The notes beneath the pieces are model-generated. The model ran no database searches and was not told where the DNA came from. It worked only from the letters and a program-made list of their open reading frames with translations. DNA of 64,000 nucleotides, from contig CM055106.1 of NCBI GenBank assembly GCA_029204225.1, positions 5,058,858 through 5,122,857 of the forward strand, read 5' to 3'. Origin of the DNA: Diphasiastrum complanatum. Taxonomy: Eukaryota; Streptophyta; Lycopodiopsida; Lycopodiales; Lycopodiaceae. Numbering within the stretch: the first letter of the stretch is position 1; each line of letters starts with the position of its first letter. Below are positions 18,884-30,159 of the stretch, piece after piece. The translations under genes and the position numbers were made by a program.

Positions 18884-21800
18884 TTGAGACTTGGCTTCTG
18901 GAATTGTAATGGTTTTTTATCTTCGTCATCAGCCGGAGACTTTGCTGATTTTATTAGAAAATGCGACATTTTGTTGTTGGCTGAAACTCATGAGTCCTTA
19001 TATCATCCTCTTCCAAATATACAGGAGTACTCTTGGCATTCTGCTTTTCGTCCATTTGTTAGGGGAAAAACTTGTCGAGGATCTGGAGGAGTAGCTTGTT
19101 TATACAGAGACACCACAGTTCAGATGGTTAAACAAGATCCATACGCTCGCTATATTTGGTTACACATTATTGGCTCACTATTGGGATTACCTCAGGACAT
19201 CTATATAGCTGTATGCTATTTTGCTCCACAGACCTCAGTGTTTGCTGAGTTTGGCGGGGACCCTTTTCAGGCTCTCTCAGATGATATTGCTATCTTTTCT
19301 CAGCAGGGTTCCATTTTACTAGCAGGTGATTTCAACGCCCGCACAAGCTCTAGACAAACCAAATTTCATGCAGCTACGGATCTTCTCAGGCTTTACCCTT
19401 TGGATATGGGGCTAGACCGGGTATCACAGGATGCAGACACTCCAGCTACATCTTTCGGGGAGCAGTTGATCACTCTAGCAGAGACACACGCTCTTGCCAT
19501 TTTGAATGGCCTCACACAGTGGCCTTCCTCATCAGCATATACATGCTATCCTCATGGTGGAGGACATAGTGTGGTCGACTACTTCATTGGATCACCTGCT
19601 TTGATCTCTCACATTTCTGATTTCTCCATTACACCCCCTACCATTTCCGATCACTCACTCTTACACATCTCACTTGGTCACATAACCTCTTCTTTGCAAG
19701 TTTCTTGCTCTCTTCCCACTCATAAACGTATTCCTTTCACCCAATCTGGATTCACTAATTACACCACAATCTTATCCCAACTACTCGCTAACTTCCCGTT
19801 CATGGCACCAATTGACCAGCAAGCCACTTTTCTCTCTACATCCCTCTTAGCTGCTGCTTCCTCATCCTTCCCCACCAAAACGACATCATCTCACAGAAGT
19901 GTTCACAACAGATGGTATGATGCAGAATGCCGCTCTCTTCACAATCATGTGACATATGCCAGGTCACACTCCCCTGCCACACTCAAACAATGCCAGAAAG
20001 AATATCATAGAACCACCAGAACAAAGAAGATCAAGTACCTACAATCACTCTGCCAAAAAATGATCAACTCTTTAGATTCACCCTCCTCCTCTTTTTTCTG
20101 GAAACATTTCACCAGACACTCTTCAACATTGGCCCCCATAGCCATCGAATCCTGGATCGAGTATGCCACGGAGTTATATACCACGGACTCTCCTCCTACC
20201 TCACTCTCACCGAGACCTGACCACTGCTCACTTTTCACCCCTGACATGGTTGAAAACGCCATTAAACATGCCAAACTAAATAAAGCCACTGACTATGACT
20301 CCTTAAGTGTAGACTTCCTAAAGCCCGTAGCACATCTCATCTCCCCTTACATTGCTCATGTTTTTAACACAGCTGTTACTTCTGGTTTTCCTATGGCCTG
20401 GTGTACTAATATCCTTCACCCCATCCTCAAGGCAGGTGATCCCATGAATGTAGGAAACTACCGCACCATTATGATTGGCCACACTCTGGCTAAGATATAT
20501 GGCTCTATACTACAGACAGTTACTGGATCTTTTGCTGAAACTGAGGGTTTACACGCTATGGGTCAAGCTGGTTTCAGACCGGGATATTCTACTTCAGACC
20601 AGATCTTCATTTTGAGATGCATTATTGAGGAGGCTCGACATCGGAAACAGAGAATTTACTGTTGCTTTGTGGATTTTCGCAAAGCTTTTGACTCTGTTCC
20701 ACGACATCTTCTTTTCCAGAGACTGTCTTCACTTGGCTTTTCAGAGGATACTATTGCTGCGATCATTACTTTATATGAGCGAGTCTTGGCACGTTTCAGA
20801 GATGGTAGTGGCTGGTCCTCACAGATACATTCTACCATTGGTGTGAAGCAGGGTTGCCCCTTATCACCCACTCTTTTTGCACTATATATAGATGACCTCG
20901 AGCGGATTATTCGCGAGGAAGGTGGAGAGGGCTGTCCCCTAGCAGACATTATTATCCCCATTCTCTTGTACGCTGATGATGTGGTTCTCCTCTCATCCTC
21001 TGCAGCTGGTTTACAGAGTCACCTTTCTGCTTTACATCACTTTTGCCAGCGTTGGGGATTGACGGTTAACCTTAAGAAGACTAAGATTATGGTGTTTAAC
21101 ACCAACAGACAGCATATGAGAGATGTGATTTTCTATTATGACGGGCTACCGATTGAGATCGTGACCTCCTACACCTATTTGGGAGTTCTTTTCTCTGGTC
21201 CGCTACTCACTTTTCGACCAGCAGCCACCGCCAGGCTCCGCAAGGGGCATACCGCTCTTGTGCATATGGAGAGATTTTGCTCTACTTATTATGTGCAGGA
21301 TCCTGCTACCAGATGCCTACTATTTTCTGCTACTGTCTCCCCAGTTGTGCTATATTCGGCTGAGACTTGGTGCCCTGATTTATCACGCGATACATGGAGA
21401 GATCTTACTCGTATCCAGATTCTCATGCTCAGTAGGATAATCCGGGCTAAGCCCTCAGTACCACATGATATCATACTAGCCGAGTTTGCTTCTCCTCCAT
21501 TAGTTGTTGGTGCTATGTTTCAGATCATCACCTTTCTTCACAGGGTATCAGATCTAGATACCTCCAGATACATTGTTGCTGCTCTCACTTCATCTTGTAC
21601 CATTGCAGATCAGGGAGCCAAGCACTCTTGGTATCGCAGTGTCTCAGCCCTTCTTCAGACTTGGGGTTTATCCGCACTTGATCTTCCGAATGGAACCCAT
21701 GCTTATATCAGACAGCAGATCTACCGGAGCTACATACGCACTATATGGTCACATCCTGATCCAGATAGGGTCAAGCTACATTATTATGGCACACATCTTT

Positions 21801-22387
21801 TACGGCTGGACGTTTCGGGCTTGCCTATTCTTCCAGTTTATCTTACACAGACGCTATCTTTTGGTCTGAGATATCGTATAGGACAGCTTCGAGTCTCTTC
21901 TCATCAGCTTGCTATCGAGACAGGTAGATACACAGACACTCCCAGATTGCAGCGGATATGTCAGCTCTGTTCTCTTCAGGAGGTGGAAGATGAGTTTCAT
22001 TTCATCTTTCGCTGCCCAGTATACTATGAGATTAGAGGACGATACCATTGTTTATACCGAGATATTCCCCTCACGTTGAGCTCCTTCCTCGAGTATCCAG
22101 ACGCTAGATGTGTGGGTCTTCTTTTGAGAGAGATGTATATTTTACGAGCTTCACTTCTACCTACGCTCTCAGATATGGATTCCAGTCAGGCTCACATTAC
22201 TCAGTTCTTCCAGAAGCGAGACAGAGTGGATATTTCGGTTGCGGATTTTGACGTCCCCGTCCGAAGATCGAAGACACAGAGAGTTTCGGCTCGATCCAGT
22301 GCTACTAGATCTTCATACGCCTCCCACCAGCCTACATCACGACCCACTACTACCATCACTCATTACTTTCGGCTTGCTCGTAGCTAG
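18884..22387 (+). CDS. LINE-A ORF2 polyprotein, copy 3
   Basis: 1167 open residues, identical to copy 2 wherever I compared. All catalytic motifs of the endonuclease (WNCNG, AETHES, GDFN, VVDYF, SDH) and reverse transcriptase (GVKQGCPLSPTLF, YADD) are present, as are the CCHC knuckle and the C-terminal PIP-like pair. With intact ORF1 in the same frame, readthrough of the TAG would give a fusion of about 1490 residues. Confidence 0.93.
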   Translation: MRLGFWNCNGFLSSSSAGDFADFIRKCDILLLAETHESLYHPLPNIQEYSWHSAFRPFVRGKTCRGSGGVACLYRDTTVQMVKQDPYARYIWLHIIGSLLGLPQDIYIAVCYFAPQTSVFAEFGGDPFQALSDDIAIFSQQGSILLAGDFNARTSSRQTKFHAATDLLRLYPLDMGLDRVSQDADTPATSFGEQLITLAETHALAILNGLTQWPSSSAYTCYPHGGGHSVVDYFIGSPALISHISDFSITPPTISDHSLLHISLGHITSSLQVSCSLPTHKRIPFTQSGFTNYTTILSQLLANFPFMAPIDQQATFLSTSLLAAASSSFPTKTTSSHRSVHNRWYDAECRSLHNHVTYARSHSPATLKQCQKEYHRTTRTKKIKYLQSLCQKMINSLDSPSSSFFWKHFTRHSSTLAPIAIESWIEYATELYTTDSPPTSLSPRPDHCSLFTPDMVENAIKHAKLNKATDYDSLSVDFLKPVAHLISPYIAHVFNTAVTSGFPMAWCTNILHPILKAGDPMNVGNYRTIMIGHTLAKIYGSILQTVTGSFAETEGLHAMGQAGFRPGYSTSDQIFILRCIIEEARHRKQRIYCCFVDFRKAFDSVPRHLLFQRLSSLGFSEDTIAAIITLYERVLARFRDGSGWSSQIHSTIGVKQGCPLSPTLFALYIDDLERIIREEGGEGCPLADIIIPILLYADDVVLLSSSAAGLQSHLSALHHFCQRWGLTVNLKKTKIMVFNTNRQHMRDVIFYYDGLPIEIVTSYTYLGVLFSGPLLTFRPAATARLRKGHTALVHMERFCSTYYVQDPATRCLLFSATVSPVVLYSAETWCPDLSRDTWRDLTRIQILMLSRIIRAKPSVPHDIILAEFASPPLVVGAMFQIITFLHRVSDLDTSRYIVAALTSSCTIADQGAKHSWYRSVSALLQTWGLSALDLPNGTHAYIRQQIYRSYIRTIWSHPDPDRVKLHYYGTHLLRLDVSGLPILPVYLTQTLSFGLRYRIGQLRVSSHQLAIETGRYTDTPRLQRICQLCSLQEVEDEFHFIFRCPVYYEIRGRYHCLYRDIPLTLSSFLEYPDARCVGLLLREMYILRASLLPTLSDMDSSQAHITQFFQKRDRVDISVADFDVPVRRSKTQRVSARSSATRSSYASHQPTSRPTTTITHYFRLARS

Positions 22388-22568
22388 TTTCCTCCGCGGA
22401 GCAGGTGGTTAAGCTCTTGCTTTGTACCCTCACCAGCTGGTGGTCAAGCTTGGATACTTTTTCTCTTAGAGACAGAGAGATCGATATTTTAGTTTTAGTT
22501 TTACTGTCTTTTCATTGGTAAATAAGTCCTTATGCGGACAATGCTTCTCACATTTTGTACTCTCTTTT

Positions 22569-22597
22569 GTCTTATGTGCCCCTGGGCACCAAAAGAC
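22569..22597 (+). other. LINE 3' terminal hairpin, copy 3
   Basis: Same hairpin as in copies 1 and 2. It is followed directly by GTTAATTC and further TAATTC units. Confidence 0.7.
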
Positions 22598-22624
22598 GTT
22601 AATTCTAATTCTAATTCTAATTCT

Positions 22625-23130
<506 letters not shown>

Positions 23131-24886
23131 ACTGGTTGGATGAATGAGATTAGACAACATACCTCTGAATGGACTCGGAGCGCGAGCGTCCTCAGGTCTG
23201 GCTTCCCGGCGCCGTAGCTCTCCCACCATGATATAGGCAAGAGTCTGTTCTCTCGAACACGTGCAAGGTCCTCGTCGAACAGCCCCAGAGAGTGCCTGCA
23301 GTTGAGCGACGATATGCTTGAGTACACTTGAGCCCGCGTAGGGAAATTGAACGAACGACAGCGTACGTTGTTCAAGAGTTTACCTGTAACTGAGCCTCTG
23401 CACCTCGAGCCTGCTGCGGAACCCAGTGTCGCTGCTGAGGAGGCGGTTGTATGCGAACCAGTCCGCACGCAGCTCTGCATCGTCGTACTGCCTCTCGCTC
23501 TGAAACAGCGGATGCAGTATGTGGGCCACACTGTGAATGGGCCGATGAAACTTATCCCATTGCCGCTGCCACAGGTCGTGGACAAGTCCATGGCGGTGAA
23601 CTCTGCCGAAGTGGCCATGTGCCGCAATTCACCCTTGAGCTTGTGTAGCCGCTCAAGCATGATGAACTGGTAGGCGAAGTGGGTGCGAGCGGGCTTCTTC
23701 AAGTCGAGCCTGCATTGACAATCGGAATGAGAGGCACACATGAAACGAGCAAAAAATAAAGAAGCATCTTGAACGAGCCAAAAAAATCGTAGCAGCTTAC
23801 CTGCTGAATGTGTGGAAAGGGCCATCATGCGGCGCTTGCATGTGACAAAGTCCACAACCGCAAGTGCCCTCGTGAGAATGTCATTGACCCAAGGCAGGCG
23901 CCCGATGGAATGCCGGAGGTCCAGTGAGTGTGCAGCACATGGAGTCCAGACAATGGAGGGGTAGTCTGCCATAAGAAGCTCCCCCATACCGCGGCAGTTG
24001 GACGCATTGTCCATCACAACCTTTCGCGATACATTCACACGATCAGTTCACAGCTTGGAAACACATTGCAATCAATCGAAAACTACGCAAAACTATTGTA
24101 TCAACATTAAGCAGTAAATGACCAAGCAACCAATGAAAGAAGATTATACCTGGACAATGCGCTGTGGCCCGACCTCCTCTATCGCTGCGCGAATGATGCC
24201 GTAAATGTACTCGGCCGAGTGCACTCTCCTTGCCTCGGAGGCGTCAATGCTGCGCAGGAACATGGAACCATAACAACTAGAAACAATCACGTTGATGAGT
24301 GGACGTCTACGACGATCAGTCCACCCATCAGCCATGATGGAACAGCCGTATCTATCCCAAGCCTCGTGCAGTGTGGCCAGTCTCTCTCTGACTGATGCAA
24401 CCCGGTCCTGGAGCAAAGGGCCTCGTAGTGCATCGGCTGTGGGTGGTGTGTAGCCGGGCCCGCAGACTGCAACTTTCGAGATAGCCTCTCGAAAGATGCG
24501 GGATGATGCCATGATAAAGGGGAGGTTCAGGTCATAGAACATCTGTGCTATGGTCCTGGTGGCCTCTCTGTGCTGCCCCTCTCTGAAAGATCCCGACATG
24601 GACATCTGTCTGGTGCCTCGGGATGTGGATGGCTGGGAGGATGTGGATGGATGATGCGGATCTGGAGGTGGTGGCATAGGTGCAGGTGCAGATCTGACGG
24701 TGATGGCAGAGGCGTAGGTGCAGCAGTGGAGGCTGTGGATCCATGGGGAGTATTGGCGGACGGGGTACGGGTGGCGGCGGCGAAGGTGGAGGCTGTGGCG
24801 GGTGCGGATGCAGCTGCGGTGGCGGTGGCGGTGGCGGGTGCAAATGCGACGGTGGGGGCGGTGGCACTGGGTGTACCAGTGGCACA

Positions 24887-24887
<1 letters not shown>
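23131..24887 (-). pseudogene. hAT-superfamily transposase gene, incomplete
   Basis: Reads leftward. The first part (24887 to 24150) starts in low-complexity sequence, then has an S/T-rich linker, ATRTIAQMFYDLNLPF and SIMADGWTDRRRRPLINVIV, hallmarks of the DUF659 part of plant hAT transposases. A GT-AG intron (24149-24021) leads to VVMDNASNCRGMGELLM, WTPCAAHSLDL and later VHDLWQRQWDKFHRPIHSVAHILHP in a shifted frame. The segment near 23190-23240 reads ISWWESYGAGKPDLRTLALRVHSE, the start of the hAT C-terminal dimerisation domain, and ends at a GT donor at 23162; the following exon is absent because LINE copy 4 abuts. I see no BED zinc finger and no terminal inverted repeats. Frame breaks mark it as degenerate unless more introns explain them. 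Confidence 0.8.

Positions 24888-24889
<2 letters not shown>

Positions 24890-24949
<60 letters not shown>
24890..24949 (+). repeat. (CT)n microsatellite, 60 bp
   Basis: Pure CT tract at the 5' side of the hAT gene (on its opposite strand), followed by CA-rich simple sequence. No LINE tail hairpin is next to it. Confidence 0.95.
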
Positions 24950-24951
<2 letters not shown>

Positions 24952-24991
24952 GCACACACACACAGAAGCACGCAAATCCAATCTCTCCCTA

Positions 24992-25012
24992 CCCTAAACC
25001 CTAAACCCTAAA
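24992..25012 (+). repeat. Short interstitial telomere-like repeat, three CCCTAAA units
   Basis: Three perfect copies of the plant-type telomere heptamer followed by a degenerate CCCCAAA. Smaller matches (GGTTTAGGGTTTAGGG near 6325 and TTAGGGTTTAGGG near 7421) also occur. The motif supports a plant origin; it is too short to be a telomere. Confidence 0.75.
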
Positions 25013-25234
25013 CCCCAAACCCAAGCACCCTTAAACCTAAATCCTAAACTCACACACACACTGTGCACACACACAAATCCTCCCTCTCTCCGTCCCTCAC
25101 ACTCTCTGTCTCTTCCTCTCTCTCTCTCACACACAGATCACCACACACACAACTGTATGCACACAAATCAACAATATCTTTTCACACACACACACAATTT
25201 TCACACACAACTCATCACACACACCCACACAAAC

Positions 25235-25237
<3 letters not shown>

Positions 25238-25290
<53 letters not shown>
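25238..25290 (+). repeat. (CT)n microsatellite, 53 bp
   Basis: Pure CT tract at the end of a ~200-bp CA/CT-rich simple-sequence region (25040-25320). Confidence 0.93.
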
Positions 25291-25294
<4 letters not shown>

Positions 25295-25374
25295 TCCCAC
25301 TCACTCTCTCTCCCTCTTCCGCCCTCGTTCGCTGCAGTCTCGGGTTCTGCGGACTGTCTGCAGGGCCCGCGTCC

Positions 25375-25535
25375 TTTTGTTTTTTTTTTTTTTTAAAAAC
25401 ACGTCCGGGGCCTGGACGCGTTCTGGGCCCCAGACGCGGACGTTGGACCCAAAAAAAAAAAGTTAAAAAAAAAAAGGACACGTCCGACCCCGCATTCGGG
25501 GGTCGGACGCGTCCGGGTCCGGGCGTTGGACCCTC
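25375..25535. other. GC-rich palindrome block bounded by T and A homopolymers
   Basis: A T run, then GC-rich sequence with GGACGCG and GGGCCC palindromes, two A runs separated by GTTA, then a near-perfect hairpin: CGTCCGACCCC and GGGGTCGGACG flank a short loop at about 25482-25510. The motif set (GACGCGTCC, homopolymers) resembles the 5.87-6.15 kb block. It could be a terminal region of the neighbouring hAT element or part of a separate small repeat family. Confidence 0.4.
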
Positions 25536-25559
25536 ATGTCTGATATCATGAATACATGA

Positions 25560-26840
25560 TGCATGCAAACTTAATAATACCTCTGATTGAGCAAGGAAAG
25601 GATAGGACCAAAAAAACCAAAATGCTCACAATATACCATCCAAGCACACTACCATAGCTCACTCCATGACCTTACTTTGTATGCTTGAAGTCAGTCATGC
25701 AACAGCTACAATCAGCTTCACAAGATTAAAAAAGAAATAAGATTATTTTCGGAATTCAAAAGTTTTGGTTCCAAGGTCAAAGTCCTTTTGAGGCTTGAAG
25801 GAGACACAATGATATATTTGGCATGATATTCCTAAGATCATCGAGTAGCAATATCATGTTAGATTTATCAAATAGAATCTAAGCAAGATAGAATAAAGAG
25901 AATAAAAGAGGCCAAGAAACAAATCTTACTCCACATTTTTTTATTGAGAATTTGTGGGATGAACTTCTCTCTGTGATGGCAAGTCTTGGACTTGGAAACT
26001 GAAAAACCTGCAGTAACAAGTAAAAAGAAGAAATGTGAAAATGACCTATCACAATTGAGCCATTATACATTGTAGCATTAACTTCTTAAAAACTACTAGA
26101 GTTTCCACTTATAAATCATTCAGCAGAATTCGGCCCTATGTAAAACTATAATTATTAGATGATTATAAAAACGTAAAACTTTAGTCCAGGCATTAGGTAA
26201 AAACTACTGTGTTGGCATTTTGATATTGCAGCTAAGAGAAAAGGTTTCCATGTCTTTTGCTTTGAATAACACGATTGTTGCGGCAAAGAAAGATGACATG
26301 TCAGAACTTGACAAAGAGCTAGTGAATGTGTATATTGAGATATTTGCCCACATTCCTGGGAGTTAGTGAGATCAATTTCGGATGGTTGTCTATATCTACA
26401 GTTTCGGGAAACATTTCCCACCAAAGAAACACAGATTCCCCCGGAAACAAAAAACAAGAAACAGGATAAAGGAAATGGCACGTCATGACATTGTGGTGAA
26501 GAGATTTTTAAGCTACCAGGTTTGACATAGCTACCTAAGTGTTGGCATACAGAAGCAGTAAAAGATTGTTGTCTTCTATATGCAGATACTACTAAGAATG
26601 AGGATATACTGCTTGTTTGAGGGATGAGAGAAAGCTGCCACACTATCTCTCATCTCAAACATGTAATTACATTAAAGTCTTTATGTTGTGATACATGATG
26701 AATGAGAACAACACTAGTTATAATTTAGAATATGTGACTAACCTGATTTATTTTCGTTCATACCTCATTCGTAAAGAGATTAGGATCCAACTACAGAGTT
26801 GAATGAATCATTTCAAGCTGAGTTCTGAAAGCTTTTACTA
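25560..26840. other. No recognisable gene
   Basis: AT-rich sequence. The longest frame (162 residues, minus strand, 26643-26155) shows no domain and has random-looking composition. I see nothing else. Confidence 0.5.
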
Positions 26841-26845
26841 TTGAC

Positions 26846-28150
26846 TTGACAATAGGCTTGCTGCATAGACAAAAACTGAAGCACCTCAGCCAAAAAGGTA
26901 AAGAAGATGGAGCTCCAAAAAGCAAAGGGTTATATGGGTGGCCTAATGCCCAAGGAGGTCAATGTCCTTCATTGTTGTCTCCACAAGATCAAGACCAGGC
27001 AACGAGAGAGACTTTGTTCTTTGGATGCTTGGGGCAACACAAGTGGAAAGAATGTCCATGGAACTAGATTCACATTGCAAACCACGTATAATTTTCAAGT
27101 GGAGTAGATGTAAGAGCCAATACTCGTGGAAGAGCTAGAGCAAGAGCATAGTCAAGGTGTCCACATTTGATAAATGTCTCTATGGTTAGAAAGGTGGACA
27201 CAGCTCCTCCAATGACATTTTCATGGTCGAGGCAATTTTCTACCACTTCTTTGAAATATATGCATGGACATTTGTGTGGTAGAGATGTTTTGATTCTATT
27301 CAACTTTGGGTCCTCACATATTGTCATAAATTCCATTGTGGTGAAAAAGTTGAATGTGAGCATTTTAGAACTACATTGTCAACTCAAAGGGAAAATTAAA
27401 TGTTCAATGTGCTAACAATAGGAAAAGCAGATCGTTTTACAAAGAGATTGAATATGCAAGATCTATTGTGTCTGCAGAGGGAGTAAGACTAGATTTTAGA
27501 AGAATTGTTATTTTTGTGTGGCCTGTGCCAGTGTTGGTAAAGATTTTCCTTGGAGTGACTCGTTCTTACAAATTTGTAAAAGGTTACTCTAAGATTGCGG
27601 CACCTATGACAAATATGTTGCAAAAGAAGAAAATGGGAGAGTGGACATATTCCAAACAACGAAGCTTCAATAAGTGAAAGCAAGTTATGGTTGAATATGT
27701 CGCTCTAAAAACTGTGGACCCTCATAAACCATTTACCTTGCATACAGATGCCAGTGGTATGGTTGCGGGGCTGTCTCAATGCAGGAGGGAAGGCCTGTAA
27801 CCTTCGAAGCAAGAAACCCAACTCTACTAAGAAAAATTACCCCAACTTATGAAAAGGAGTTGTACGTCGTACTCTATGCTTCAAAAAAAGCATGGACGCA
27901 TTATTGGTGGGGAGCTGAGTTTAATGTATATACAAATCATGATACATTAAAACAATTTGCTAACCAGCCAGATTTGAGAGGTTGACAAGCCAAATGGGCT
28001 GAGATAATGCAAGGGTTTCCTTTAGGAATACGGTGTAAGAAAGGTACCGAAAACTGTGTGAAAAACAATTACATTGAAGAAATTATTACCACGCCACAGA
28101 TTCAGGAGAGATATGAGAGGAATTTACTGATCGAAAGGTGCGGGCCGTTT
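26846..28150 (+). pseudogene. Ty3/gypsy remnant: gag knuckle, protease and RNase H pieces
   Basis: In order on the plus strand: the end of gag with a damaged zinc knuckle (FFGCLGQHKWKECPWN; the first Cys is Phe), a protease-like GHLCGRDVLILFNFGSSH segment (27260-27320) with the catalytic Asp lost, then after a deletion of most of the reverse transcriptase an RNase H-like part: PFTLHTDASG, ITPTYEKELYVVLYASKKAW and VYTNHDTLKQF (27720-27960). Frames shift and stops intervene. It is the same lineage as the better preserved copy at 58.9-60.5 kb, whose protease reads [16 protein letters not shown]. Confidence 0.8.
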
Positions 28151-28702
28151 GGGAATGCTCTACAGGATCACTCCCAGAACCTGCAAGCAGCCTACACGTC
28201 AGAATATGGTTTGTGTTATTTCAAGCATGTTGGTGAAACACATGCTTGAAATAACAAGGCATGTTGGTGAAACAGATTATCAATGAAGACATAGTGGTGA
28301 AAAATGTGAATGATATGAAACACCTATCAGAATCCTTTCAAAAAGAAGCCAGTTTAACTACCCTGCGAAAATACAATAATCATACCAAATGCAAACGACT
28401 TTCCATAGTTGCCAAGCGGAAGTTTCGAAGGCTTCACTTTGGGAGTCTTCGTTTGACTGCTTCCGGTACACCCCATCGAGCTGATTCCTGGTTCTGCAAT
28501 ATTATATGTGACTCTCATCTCTTTCTGCATTCTGCTTTGTCTATTTTTCACATGCATTACAAAAACATATATAGCTTCAAGACCTTTTCATTTCTTAAGC
28601 TGTGTCAATACAGCAATCAGATCTTTACACTGATTATTTTTCGTATAACAATATAGTCAGGTTTATGATTTTTTATTGCCTAGAGAAATGAGAAGTACTC
28701 CA
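28151..28702. other. No recognisable gene
   Basis: The first ~150 bases may be further gypsy sequence. A short direct repeat, CATGTTGGTGAAACA, occurs at ~28227 and ~28260. On the minus strand AATAAA at about 28670 could be a polyadenylation signal for the ORF at 28703-29746. Confidence 0.4.
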
Positions 28703-29779
28703 TCAAAACCACATAAAGTCAGAAAACCTTTCACTCGCATCGTTTGGTTCTTTGATGATTTTTTCAATCTTGTCACTCGTATTCAAGTCATCTCTACATG
28801 AAAACTTCAGACTTAGTGGCGGGTTGGCAAGAGCATCTGCAGTCTTTATCTTGGAGACTGAGCTTACAATGACAGAATCATGTGTGGTGCCTAATGGAAT
28901 AGAAACCTTTTTGGCTTCCGAGGCACAAGACTCAACCTTTGCCAAGGCATCTTCAAGGGAACTCGCTAGTCTCAAGGAAAGTTTCTTAGCCTGCCAGGCT
29001 GCCTCGGGTCTTCCTGTTCGCAATCTAACTCCATTTTCCTTGTTCCCGATTCCAATTGAATTGGATTCAGAGAACTCTCTTGATGTCATCAAGCGTCTAC
29101 GAGTCAGGTTTCCATCAAGGTTTTTGGAAGGACTACTTCCACTATGAATTGCTTTAGGAGAAGACAACAGTGCTTGCTGGGAAAAGAATAAATCCTTTGC
29201 GGTTTTTTCGACTTGTCTAAATCGAAATTCACGACTTAGTTGCCTCCATTTTTTCAAATCGCCTACAAAACTTGTATCTGCCTTACAGAGCGCTGTTCTG
29301 CTATTAGCATATTTCGCAAACACGTTAGACCTAGGAGAATCCTTTTGACATCGTTCACTAAGAGATGCTTTTCTGCCGCTTACTAAGCTTTCTTTACCAC
29401 ATCTATCTGTTAAGATTTGAACTCCCCTATCCAGAGCGCCTACTTCTTTCAATACAAAAGGCTGAGACAGATTTGGGAAAATTTGCTCCTGATCAGCCAC
29501 ATTTTTCTGGATTCTAGAAAAATTTAGTGTAGGCAACTTCACGGCATTTGTTCTTCCTTGTCTCAATTCATGGGTTTTCTTCAACTTTTTGGATTCAAAA
29601 ACTGCAGCATTACTCTTCACTCTACAAGGCACTGATGGCCTCCTCCCATTACAACTACTCCTTGGAGTGGAACTGATCTGAGAGTGTATGTTTTGCATGC
29701 CAGAGGAGAAGCAGTCTTCCATTTTGGAGTCTTTTCTCACCATCATATCAAGAATAATACTCTGTTTTCTGGCACACTA
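28703..29779 (-). CDS. Unrecognised basic, serine-rich protein, probable terminal exon
   Basis: An open frame of 347 residues from an ATG at 29746, open a further 11 codons upstream to a possible AG acceptor near 29779. I do not recognise the protein. It is rich in K, R and S, has no transmembrane segment or signal peptide, and contains a short helical-looking stretch, AAWQAKKLSLRLASSLEDAL, followed by KVESCASEAKK. Its length and even codon composition stand out from the surrounding DNA, and it is not transposon-like. AATAAA lies ~35 bases beyond the stop. A nuclear host protein read as the last exon is plausible, with upstream exons not found. The four-copy 48-bp repeat starts exactly at the possible acceptor. 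Confidence 0.5.
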
Positions 29780-29971
29780 AATCTGCAATATCAATACTGT
29801 TGTTGCCCACTTTGTTATGCTGACAAAAATCTGCAATATCAATACTGTTGTTGCCCACTTTATTTTGCTGACAAAAATCTGCAATATCAATACTGTTGTT
29901 GCCCCCTTAAATATGCTGACAAAAATCTGCAATATCAAAACTGTTGCTGCCCACTTAATAATGCTGACAAT
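29780..29971. repeat. 48-bp minisatellite, four copies
   Basis: Units begin at 29780, 29828, 29876 and 29924, each starting AATCTGCAATATCAA and ending TGCTGACAA. Because 48 is divisible by three, the plus strand encodes a 16-residue repeat (NLQYQYCCCPL..ADK), which is probably incidental. On the minus strand each unit contains GATATTGCAGATT, so the repeat multiplies a splice-acceptor-like sequence upstream of the 28.7-kb ORF. Confidence 0.92.
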
Positions 29972-30155
29972 CAGAACAAACAACCCACAATATATTCTTG
30001 TGCAAGTATAGAAATGCATTTCTGTCTCGCATCCTTCTGATTTAAAGCCATGCAATCCACAATATATCAGAACAAACAACCCACAACATATTCTTGTGCA
30101 AGTATAGAAATGCATTTCTGTCTCGCATCACTCTGATTTAAAGCCATGCAATCCG
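29971..30155. repeat. 96-bp direct tandem duplication
   Basis: TCAGAACAAACAACCCACAA begins at 29971 and again at 30067. The two copies, including GCATTTCTGTCTCGCATC and AAAGCCATGCAATCC, differ at only a few positions. It directly follows the 48-bp minisatellite. Confidence 0.92.
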
Positions 30156-30159
30156 TTAT

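Noticed and set aside
24570-25004. Glycine-rich plus-strand frames opposite the hAT gene
   Set aside because: Low-complexity shadow of the transposase N-terminal linker.
26155-26643. 162-residue minus-strand frame as a gene
   Set aside because: Composition looks random and there is no domain or splice context.
29684-30040. Plus-strand 118-residue frame with a cysteine-rich 16-residue repeat
   Set aside because: The repeat comes from the 48-bp minisatellite being divisible by three; no domain and no support for expression.
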